Source: Ectobius pallidus (taxonomy: Eukaryota > Arthropoda > Insecta > Blattodea > Ectobiidae). Taken from it: 64,000 bases of DNA. Where the stretch lies: positions 176,140,825-176,204,824 of the forward strand of contig CAXKWD010000006.1 of assembly GCA_964059195.1 (NCBI GenBank). Direction: 5' to 3'. A program made the translations under genes and the position numbers. The number at the start of each line of letters is the position of its first letter. Positions within the stretch are counted from its first letter, which is position 1. Below are positions 32,356 to 42,600 of the stretch, one piece after another. A model generated the notes under the pieces. That model had not been told where the DNA came from, ran no database searches, and was given only the letters and a program-made list of their open reading frames with translations.

Positions 32356-33805
32356 AGTCAGGAGACGATGACATACCGGTGGATTTGCTGAAAGAAATCG
32401 GAAACGAAGGTTTGAAAGCGTTGACGCAACTCATCAACAAAATCTATGAAACTGGAGAATGGCCTAAAGATTTTTTAGACGTCACAATGGTTGCTCTTGA
32501 AAAGAAACAGAAAGCCAGGAAATGTAGTGATTACAGAACAAGAAGTCTGATCTCGCATGTGGCGAAGATCATTGCAAGAATACTCAACGGACGGCTAGAA
32601 CACAAAATTGAAGAAGCACTGGGAGAGGACCAGTTTGGATTTAGAAAAGGAAAAGGTACCAGAGATGCCATAGGCACGGTGAGGATATTGTCGGAGAGAG
32701 TTTTGTCTGTTAACGAAGAAGTTTGCGCGTGTTTTATAGATTGGCAGAAGGCCTTCGCAGAGTTAACTGGATAAAATTGATGAACATCCTTAAGGAGATA
32801 GGAATCAATTGGAGAGACAGGAGACTAATTCGCAACCTGTACTTGGGACAAAGAATAAAAGTACGACTAAAACACGGAGAAACAAGCAGAGTGGAAATAG
32901 GAAGAGGAGTCAGACAAGGATGCTGTCTACCACCGAGTCTCTTCAACCTGTATGGAGACTGGCTGGCAAGAGAAGCTTTGAAAGGATGCGGAAACTTTAG
33001 GATAGGAGGACGCCTCATCAACACCATCAAGTATGCAGATGACTTGGTAGTGTTCGCCAAGAATCAAAGACAACTGCAATACATGATGAACAGATTAGTG
33101 GAAACAGGAAGGAAATATGGCATGGAAATTAACATTGAAAAATCAAAAGTAATGAGAATATCAAAACGAGAGAAACCCTTGAGGATAACTGTCGACAATC
33201 GAGAACTGGAGAATGTTAAGCAGTTCAAGTACTTGGGAAGCTTCCTGACAAAGGATGCCCACTGCACGAATGAAATTCGAACAAGAATCGCCATGGCCAA
33301 AGCCGCATTCAACAAAAAGAGGACTCTACTGACCAGCAAGTTGAGCTTGGAACTAAGGAAGAAACTGGTGAAGTGCTACATCTGGAGCATTGCACTGTAC
33401 GGAGCAGAGACATGGACCATGAGAAAGAGGGAGAAGAAATACCTAGAAAGCTTCGAAATGTGGTGCTGGAGGAGAATAGAGAAGGTCAAGTGGACAGAAC
33501 GGGTGACAAATGACGAAGTACTGAGAAAGGTAGGAGAGAGGAAAATTATTCTGAATACAATTATTCAGAGGAAAGCCAATTGGATCGGACACATACTTAG
33601 ACACGAGGGACTCATACATGATGTCATCAAAGGGAAGATCAAAGGAACTGCTCGAAGAGGAAGGAGAAGAATACAACATCTGGATGACATGAAAGATTGG
33701 AGGAGATACAGCAGATTGAAGGACGAAGCTGGAGATAGGGAACACTGGCGTCAGAAATTCTCCGTACGAAGACATGGACCTGCCACTAGGCAGAATACTA
33801 AATAA
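32356..33805 (+). pseudogene. 5'-truncated LINE with reverse-transcriptase domain, one frameshift
   Basis: This is the reverse transcriptase of a non-LTR retrotransposon. Homology begins abruptly at about 32358 (GDDDIPVDLLKEIGNEG) just after a stop, as expected for 5' truncation. In order it shows FGFRKGKGTRDAI, the ACFIDWQKAF strand, GVRQGC, the catalytic box YADDLVVFA, YLGSFLT, then the C-terminal LYGAETWTMRK...WCWRRIEKVKW and NWIGHILRHEG regions. A single-base loss near 32754 shifts the frame between the two open stretches (32379-32774 and 32723-33805). A poly-(AAT)-like tail follows the stop at 33803-33818. The C-terminal half is otherwise intact over 360 codons. The endonuclease part is missing, so the copy is dead. 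I leave the clade unassigned. Confidence 0.9.
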
Positions 33806-33829
33806 TAATAATTTAGTCAAATCTTATAA

Positions 33830-34815
33830 AACCTAAAAATGGCTAAATAACATGTTCAAAACTAAAAATGATTAAAACTGTGTTTAATTAAAATATGATA
33901 AAATAACAATAATAATTATAATAATTTATCTAATTATTAGTTTTCTACCAAAAATAATTTTTTTTAATATTTGCCTACATTTTGCTTCTTGCTCATTGTT
34001 TCTCAGAGAAAATACAGCATTGCAATTTTTTTAAGTTTGTCAATTCAAATCCTACTGCCTTGGTATAGGAAATCGTTAATCCCTGGTTTCTTTGGAAGAA
34101 AATTAAAGACATAAGAAGCTTACAAGCAAGATGCCAAAAGTAAAGTATTTAAGAAAATTGGCAACATAATGAAATTAACGGTTTTACAACACAAATTATT
34201 TTTCAATTTTTCGTGCCTATTCCTAAAAAATTAGAGCATATTTTAGGCATCTAAAAGTTTAAAGTCTACGTATGACTTTCAATTTATACGACGCGATGTA
34301 TTTATTCTTCTTGACAATTGTTAAGAAGCAATAGGGTCATCACTCCCCCTTAGGTACCACAAGCATCAGCGTTGTGAAGCAGGTAAGTGGAATAATGTGG
34401 AGCAAAAATAAAGTTCAAAATAATTCTTTAAAAATTAGGGTGCACAAAATATGTGAGGCAAGCAAATAAAGTTTGTGTTTCTAGTTCTTAGAGTATGAGG
34501 TTATACTACAGCATGGTTTTTTCATTCTCCTACAAATCATGTTTTTAGTACATGCGCTCTAAAGCGGCTACTTCTCGAACTGCTAACACGCTGTAAAATA
34601 GCACTTTATTATCGGCCTAGACCAGCAAAGTTGTTATGGTAACCCCTAGCGGACGTAGTTCCAACTATGACTTCTAGATGTCTCTACAGTAACTTTCAGT
34701 GTAAGTTCAATTTTACATGTTAAGGGTTTTATTGTTCATTGTCTATTAACAAACATAGTAAACCTTGTCATTTAAAAATCTTGTATGTGAGAAATAAATT
34801 TGATCATAATAACTA
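33830..34815. other. Intergenic, mostly unrecognised
   Basis: It contains a fragment at about 34325-34465 related to the right part of the 29715-30999 element (atagggtcatc...cccccttag and aaaaattagggtgcac). Nothing else was recognised. Confidence 0.4.
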
Positions 34816-34817
34816 TA

Positions 34818-35334
34818 GGTTTGTTCGCAAAGCAGTCAGAAACCAGGAACATATCGTTCGCGCATGCGCTCTTTCTCCACACGCGTTCGCAAAGCGAGAA
34901 TCCGTGATTCTGATTTCAATCTTCTGTTCGCAAAGCTCTCACGGACAGTTTCTGTACTATAAGAAAAGTTTGCAGGCTCTTGCATGAATTGTTATCAGAG
35001 ACATGTGCAGTAACCTATTTTCACGTGCCTGACTCCTCCCTCCTATAACATTGCGCCAGATTTATAAACATAGGCTACTTATATGTATGAATAATGGAAG
35101 ATAATTAAAAGTTTCCCAAAATATAGATTATATTGTCGATGTATATTGCATTTATAACATGTTAAAGGGAAATATATATTTTATTTGCATATCATATCGA
35201 TTAAACACAGAAACTATCGATTCCAAATTCTTGTAACCGTTCGCAAAGTGCAAATCACGGGTAAGTTACAGACTGGACATGCGCAGTACAACAAATTCTC
35301 AAGCGGTCACGGATTTGCTTTGCGAACAAACCTA
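34818..35334. mobile_element. MITE family M2 (GTTCGCAAAG motif), copy 1
   Basis: The termini AGGTTTGTTCGCAAAGCA and GCTTTGCGAACAAACCT are inverted repeats. Three further direct GTTCGCAAAG copies occur inside, near 34886, 34927 and 35239. A second copy of the same length class is at 45063-45580. Confidence 0.75.
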
Positions 35335-35559
35335 TTTTCTATTTTTTATGACTGAGGGTGGATGTGAACGCACGAAGTTTGCCCTACTATGCCATAGCAT
35401 AGACAAGTGGTGGTTGAAAGAAATGACTTCAGGTGAGTTTCTTGTACAATTGCTTCTTTTAAGGCATAATAAGTTTCGTTGCACAAAATATGATAAAAAT
35501 GACACGTAATTTCAACTGAAGTAAATACAGCGAGTCCATTTATGAGGAAACCTTGCATC

Positions 35560-35820
35560 ACTGCCACATTGCCGCACTAGCATCGCAGTTATACAAAGCA
35601 TACAAACAGTTAGTTGCTTCGGTGTGTTGTAGTGAGACACTTGTCTATTGTTGTCGTGTGTTACATAAGACAATGATCGAAAATGTATACGGTTGAACAG
35701 CGAATTTATTTGGTGGAATGTTACTTATTTTGAAATAACCATAGAAGGCGCTATGTTCAGAGATTTTCTCGTAAATATCCTGACTGTACCATCTCAGTAT
35801 CTCAAATAAATGGTGAGTAA
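35560..35820 (+). pseudogene. Mariner-type transposase N-terminal fragment
   Basis: From the ATG at about 35682 the frame reads MYTVEQRIYLVECYL, then continues after a stop or shift as RFSRKYPDCTISVSQING. This resembles the N-terminal helix-turn-helix region of Tc1/mariner-superfamily transposases. The rest of the protein is not nearby. Confidence 0.5.
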
Positions 35821-36366
35821 TAAGCCTCTACATGTAGGCCTATTTTGATAATAAATTGGTTGAGTTATTGATTTGCCGGTAGTAACAGAACATGGTCCCA
35901 GCCCGTGCAAGCACAACAGCGGGGAAAGTGTGAGCAGGGGCAACGCTGTTAAAAATTTTCCGCATAAAATGGCCTCCCTGTATAAGCCTTATTTTGCGTA
36001 CTTGATACATAAATAGCAATTGTGTTTGTTACATACGAGGTCTCCGTTCTTAAGCAACGATATGAACTTTCTCTACTTTCCTATGTTAAAATTCATTTGC
36101 ATATATATTAATGTAATCTACTGCAAATTGTAATGAGTTAATATCTGTAGCAAGATTGAGATCGGAAATATCTTGCTACAGATATCAACACTTCACTGTA
36201 CATTTCCATCTAATATTAATATTGAGTTAATATGTACATATCTTATCACTACTGGTAACTTACCTACATGGTATTATTAGTTATGCTTTAAAGAGTGCAA
36301 CAAAAAGGTACAGTACCTCATAATTTTAGAGAGACATTACTTACATAAGTGATACAAACATGTCTT
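35821..36366. other. Intergenic, nothing recognised
   Basis: A short inverted pair around agatatc is visible near 36145-36190 (gtagcaagatt...aatatcttgctac). No gene was seen. Confidence 0.35.
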
Positions 36367-37184
36367 ACAGTGGAACATCAGTTATTTGAACTAATTGGGA
36401 CTGAGGGTGGTTCGGACTTTCAATGGGTCAATTGCTAAAACATTTAAAACCACGTTACAATTTTTAAAAAGAAGTTTATCTAATTTTTCTGAGCCACAGC
36501 TTGATACCAAGGCCATTTACTCAAACCACAGCTATGGTAGGTTTAAAACATCAGCTACCTAACAGCTAAACACAGGCGAATAATTGATTTATTGAGGGCA
36601 TTAAATCCAAGTGTTAAAATATTTAAGTAATGTCTGCAATGACTATCGGTTCTCAAGAAGGTTTTGTCTTTCGAGACAGTTAGCAAGAACGCTAAATCAT
36701 AACCTACAACATGATGCTGGAGGCGCATGTGGTTACGTTTAATATATTCACTTCTTATTTCAATGTGAATAACTTTCTTGAAAAAAAAATAAAAATTCTA
36801 GGGCAATGCTTATGTTCTGCAATAAATAGAGACACCTTTGGTGTTAATTGTTTATTAAATATTAATAAATATTTTAACTACACTCCTGGTAGCAACACAC
36901 AGAATCTTGTAGTCTTGTATTGATTATTTCCTATATTGCCAGTTGTACAACTGTGCCTGGTCTTCATTTTAGGAATCACAAAGAGATTCAGTCATTGGAC
37001 ATGGCTTGAAAACCATTGCTTTGAACAGCAATCAAGATCCCGTTTTAGCAATTGACCCAATGTGTTCGGATTATTGAATTTATGCCATTCAAAATATTAG
37101 TATTTCAATCTGAAAGTTTAAAAAAAGGAAAAAGAACCTTGAACGGATAATCACCCTTGGACAATTGGGAGTTCGCTGTAACTG
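36367..37184. mobile_element. Tigger/pogo-like element remnant
   Basis: The left end ACAGTGGAACATCAGTTA with a following ttgggactgagggtggttcgg block matches Tigger-type termini. The right side has ttgaacggataatcacc and gggagttcgctgtaact. A gtcaattgctaaaac block near 36428 recurs inverted near 37045. No intact transposase is present. Confidence 0.5.
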
Positions 37185-38579
37185 AAAAATGAGTACCAAT
37201 AATCTGTTCCACCATGAGAGCCCTCATCAGTTCTACAATGCCATCAATAAGTCTCCCCGCAGCTATGGTTATGTTCGCCACCCATGCGAAGGTTGGTATT
37301 TCTCCCTATCTTGCTTTCAGACTCCTAGTTGGTATACCAGAGTAGTTGTGAATCTTTTTGCTATTGTTGATGAGTTTAAAACTTGAATAAGTAATTACTA
37401 GGGCAAGGCATTTAATGGCTATAAAATAGTGAAAAAATTCAAAATAATAAATGCATTTATGGTCTAAAAATAGTGAAAAAATGAGAAAAGATTTTTAAAA
37501 AGTGAACAATACATTTTCCACTATTACTTATAATTAGTTTTTTTCTTAAGTAATGAATTCCTACAAGCAAATTAATGGATGACAGTGTGTTATATATGAA
37601 TTTACATTATAAAATACACCTATTTTGTTACTAAAGAAGAAAGTAAATTTATACTTGGACACCCTTAGCGAAAAATAAATTCTTTCTGAACTGGCATCCC
37701 AGCAAATTGCCCCTAGCAAATATGTGCCATTTAAAAAGAAAGAAAGACAAACTGCTGTAGTGTTTACAATAAACCTGAATTAAAATGAACTATGAACACT
37801 TGGCGGAGATTCTCAAATAAAAACGATTGACTGTTGTCTGAAAGTAACTATTTGTACATTGAAAGCTCCTCTCTACCCACTGAAACATGATCTAAAATGC
37901 CAAAAATGACCTAAAAATACCGAAAATGACCTAAATATGCAAAAAATTACCAAAAAAGTCCTAAAAGTTACCTATCTCTTGAAAATGATGAAAAATGCAA
38001 AAAATATTGCTCTTATTTAATCAATTATTTCATTATACACATTTATATATATTCCAGCTATCTTTTAACCTTCATATAAATAGATGCAAAATCATCAAAT
38101 CCCTTGCCCTTACATCTTTTATGTTACTTTTATTTCTTACTTCATAAATAATTGTAGTAGAACATTATAACCATACCAACTGAATTCGGTTTCTTAACAG
38201 ATTTTCCCCTGCACAAATTGCTGCGGAGCGACTTGTTGATGGCACTTCATATCCTTTAAAAGTCAGGCTAATTTGTAAGTTTACATTGGTGAATCTAGAT
38301 TGTGAAATTAATGCCCGCTCATCACACAGTGTCTCGGTGCACCATGAGACCGGTGATAGAAAGTGTTGTGACATGCTTATACAGTCTTGTATTGTACAAT
38401 CACATTATCTAGCTTAAGTGTATGTTGTACTACTATTGTTTGTTCCTAGCTCGCTAGTAGACTTGACTGCTTTCAAGCGATAAAACTCACTTCACAACCT
38501 GCCACCTGCCCTCATGCCTACCTGTTGAGGTTTCTGGATTAGTCCTCCAGCAGGGAATAAGTGTAGAAATCAACTCACT
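37185..38579. other. Intergenic; diffuse gacctaaaa-type repeat
   Basis: The stretch 37400-38000 is rich in aaaatgacctaaa/atgcaaaaaa motifs, also seen near 54060-54480 and 57510-57600. I did not find clear termini. The open frame at 37189-37386 has no recognised motifs. Confidence 0.35.
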
Positions 38580-39498
38580 AGCAGGTGCCCGTGGCTTCGG
38601 CCATGTTTATTAATTTAACAGTCAACTCATTAAAATATTAAAACTTACATGTAAATCATGGATAAACAATTAAAACGATTAATAATGAAAAAGCTAAAAA
38701 TCTGGCTTCAAGGTGCTCTATGGATTCAACTTTTCCTGTTACAGCATAAAATCTCCCAGGGTATGGCTGCCACTGACTTCTAACATTTGAAGAAATACAA
38801 AACAAAAGAACTTCGTTGTTAACACTGTAGTCAGTAGTTATGAATAAAAGAAGACTAATGCATTGGTGTGATTTGTCTGTAAGTTTTTCAGAATATAGAA
38901 ACACTAAATTATGATATAGCTGTCGATGAATGATTAAGAACCAGGTTTTTATCGATCACTGAGAAGGCATTAAGTAAATTTAATGAAAATTTTAACCCCA
39001 TTTCGCTTCATTATTGACTTATGAGCACCAAATTGTAATGACTTTAATGCCCTGTAGCATATACATTTTAAGTCATAGAGCAAAAATCTCCTAATAAAAG
39101 TTGCTTGTCTATGTCCCCTCTATACACAGGTAAAATATTTCGGTGTTATTCATTAACACCTTGTATAATTTAAAATGTAGGCACTTAAACATCAGAATGC
39201 ATGTGGCATGTGCAGTAGCGAATGCACTAAGACAGGTTTCAGTTGAATAAAGGGCTCGATTAGGGTAAGCTTTACTGTATAAACTTAAAAACAATTAAAA
39301 ATTGCTTGTATAGCCAAGCAAAATAAATGCAGTGTATAACTGTAAGTAAGCTTCCGCTAAGGTCATCTTATAGATAAAATGTTAAAAAACAGTTACCTTA
39401 AAAGCAGTCAGGTCTCGCATGATTCAATCACATTGCTTAATATAAAATCACATTTTGCTTAAGAAAATAAATAGAGCTACTAATACCCAAATTACCTA
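38580..39498. other. Region downstream of ABHD3; RTE-like fragment at 38580-38900
   Basis: The start block tgcccgtggcttcggcca resembles that at 20300, suggesting a second RTE-type 3' remnant. The remainder must include the ABHD3 3' UTR. I do not see a convincing polyadenylation signal within the first 300 bp. Confidence 0.4.
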
Positions 39499-39695
39499 TC
39501 AATCCTCCTTTTGGATTTGCGCAAACAGATCTGCACCAGAACCGAATACCCCTGCAAAATACTGCGCAAACACTCGACACATGTATTGCTCTTGGTACAT
39601 GGGTAAGAGGCCTTCCAGGAAGCCGATGTGTCCTCCTCGTGCCGTTATCACTATGGCTACGTACTTAGACTTATTCGCTTCATCCACTGGTATTG
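39499..39695 (-). CDS. ABHD3: ABHD3 exon 8 (catalytic His, terminal)
   Basis: The acceptor is taatattttcag. It encodes IPVDEANKSKYVAIVITARG and GHIGFLEGLLP with catalytic His358, then FAQYFAGVF, and ends ...QIQKED before a TAG at 39499-39501. The length after the His matches the family. Confidence 0.93.
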
Positions 39696-42600
39696 CTGAA
39701 AATATTAACACAATCAGGTAAACCGATATAACAAAGTGCCAGTTTAAGGAGTTTTAATCCACGGTTTATTGAGAACGTTTCATAAGTATATGTGAAGGAA
39801 TATGTGGGTAAAACTTGAATTACAGTACAGTACAGTCGGTCAAATAAAAAACGTCGGGACTCGTATGCTGCTAAAATTAAAGTTTTGACGCATTAGTTCA
39901 CAAGTTTCCTATAAAAAACACAAAATACAGGTCATTTTCGGAACATATGAGGCCATGCGGCAGGAGGGAAAATATGAACAAGGAGGGAAAAAATGAACAT
40001 CGCGGAAATCGCAACACACGATATTCAACTTAATGCATTGTCATAATTCATTTTGCTTTGTGTCATCGCCACATACAAATGCTAACGTGAGAGAAAGTGT
40101 GGTTAGGGCTGTAATTGACCTGCATTTTTCGGCCTCTGAAGCAGCGAGAAGGTTCCATATTTATGAAAAGAAGCTCAGAGGTGGGAACGTTACTATAATG
40201 CGACCGGAAGTTTTCATAGCAAACGTTGATCTGGCCGGACGCGTATTTCGATGCTAAGATTGGTTGCAGATGCTGAGCGTAAGTTATTGATTTTGCACTA
40301 CAAGTACCGGTATTATAAAATAAAATCTTTAAAAAATGCTCCTTGAATAAACATATTCCTCGCGAATCTATTAATTATTAATATTATAACAATTTGCAAC
40401 CAAGAATATGGCGGATTTGAGGCATATAGCCACAGCCTTCTATACATGTTTGTTTTGGAACAAAACTGACTAAATAATCAAGAAAATACATGGATAGACA
40501 AGAGGCGTGTGTGAACCTAACCTTAAGTCTTCCTGTACATGCACATATGCTCGTTTGTGATACTTAATCAAATACCGCCCGACGTTTTTTATTTGACCGA
40601 CTGTACATGCATTTTAAGGGGGAACATACAGTTTTGGGTGAAATTCACAGGTGAGAAATAGGTGACTTTCATTATTTTTTTCCTCAGCATTGAATTGCTC
40701 TACAATCTTGCAATCTGACATACTCTTTATTGACTACTTCTACAATCACAACTATTTTCAAAATTAATCAAACTGTTACAGTTACGGGTGATTATCGTTT
40801 CAAAATGGCAGCCACGTTTCATGCACTGAAATGCCTTTCCTTGATAACATTCACAAATATCAATATTTCTGAGTGATTATTTTTCTGTGTATTTGTTAAT
40901 ATCATATGAACAACATTATCTACAATCATTCATTTATCATTAATAGTTCATTTTTTAAATACATATTTTAATGAAAAAGAAAATTTAAATAAAGATTTTT
41001 AAAAATACTTACACTGTAGATATTCCAAAGATTGTAGATGATGTTTGCAAATAGATATAAAAAAGAATTTCACTAAAAAATATTGCCATTTGTGGAAGTT
41101 ATCATGGAAAGGGCATTTTAGTGCACGAAACGTGGCTACCATTTTGTAACGATAATGACACATAACTGTAACAGTTTAATTAATTTTGAAAATAGTTGTG
41201 ATTGTAGAAATAGTCAATAAAGAGTATGTCAGATTGCAAGATTGTAGAGCAATTCGTTGCTGAGGAAAAGGATAATGCAATTCACCTATTTCTCACCTAT
41301 GAATTTCACCGAAAGCTGTATGTCCCCCCTTAAGGCAAATTTCATTTAATCAAGACTTTGGTGATCCAGACAAGATGTGGTCCTATCTAGCCTGGATTAG
41401 CAGAACTCTGCTGAATTGCATAAAAACCTTTGTTATTACATACATGCTTCACTAAATATTTACCTGTTTTTATCAGGACAGATCTGTTTCCGCCATTCTC
41501 ATGGCCATCGTCAGCTGTTCTCGATTTTAATGAATTTCGACAGGATGTCGAAATTCATTAAAATCGAGAACAGCTGACGATGGCCATGAGAATGGCGGAA
41601 ACAGATCTGTCCTGATAAAAACAGGTAAATATTTAGTGAAGCATGTATGTAATAACAAAGGTTTTTATGTAATTCAATACCACTTCACTGTGTAATTCCC
41701 AAAAATAGTTAAATAGAACTCTGCTGTTTACTGCGATTTGTGTTTTTCCCCCTCATCAACATTTATTATTCTTACTTTGATGGTTGAGGTATTTTAACAT
41801 TATTAACTTGAGCTTGTAAGCATTTATAGCACAGCTTTGACAATACCTTCAAAGGGCTGGAATGGATCATCGGCTGCACTGAGGCACAGGAATGGAACTT
41901 CAATCTTGTGTAGTTTGTCATGGATAGTAGCCTCAGCGTAGTATGCCTCAACATCTTTGTAGCCAAACTGCTTTGTCGTGTAGGATGAGTCAAATTCCCG
42001 TATTGTTCTGCTCTGCAATAACAGGAACAAACTGGTTCAAATCCCGGCTATGGCATTGAATTTTTCAGTCTGACTTCACCGTTCCATCTTAGCCTAGAGT
42101 GTGAGAGAATTATCACAGGCAATCCTACGAGAGTTGAATTTATTAAGACTATTCCATGAATACAAATGATAATTACTTTCATGCTTTGCTGTATAAAAAC
42201 AAAACTAACAGTTGTGAGATCACGGCATGCTATGAATCAACCATCCATGAATGAATTTGAGCTACCATGGAGTGATCAGTGCTACCAATTGTGCATATAA
42301 GACATAGTTAACTTCACTCAGGTAAGCTAACAACAGAACAGAATAAAAGCACGCAAACTGGCTTACACCAAATCAAAATTTTGTTCTTAATCAATATACA
42401 TTTCTATTATTTCAATTTCCAAACAAGTTATGTTCTATAAAATAATAGCCTATGTTTTCGTGACACTTAGTGGCAGCATCTGACCATTAATCACTGCACA
42501 CTGATACTTGCATCTCCAGTAACGAGCAGACGGTTTTATCACGATAAAACACCATCCTTGCGATTCCTACAAGAATACTGCAAGATAAACGGCCGTGATT

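Larger units (their letters stand above)
41414..41714. mobile_element. Fold-back hammerhead element, copy 1 (near-perfect palindrome)
   Basis: A 12-bp duplication AGAACTCTGCTG (41402-41413 and 41715-41726) flanks 301 bp. Positions 41413-41675 form an inverted repeat with arms of about 131 bp, a 3-bp spacer centred on 41544 and apparently a single mismatch. A 39-bp tail containing cttcactgtgtaattcc follows. Each arm carries a hammerhead motif. Confidence 0.85.

Noticed and set aside
32723..33805. 360-codon open frame as a host gene
   Set aside because: The YADD box and flanking motifs identify it as a LINE reverse transcriptase, 5' truncated and frameshifted.
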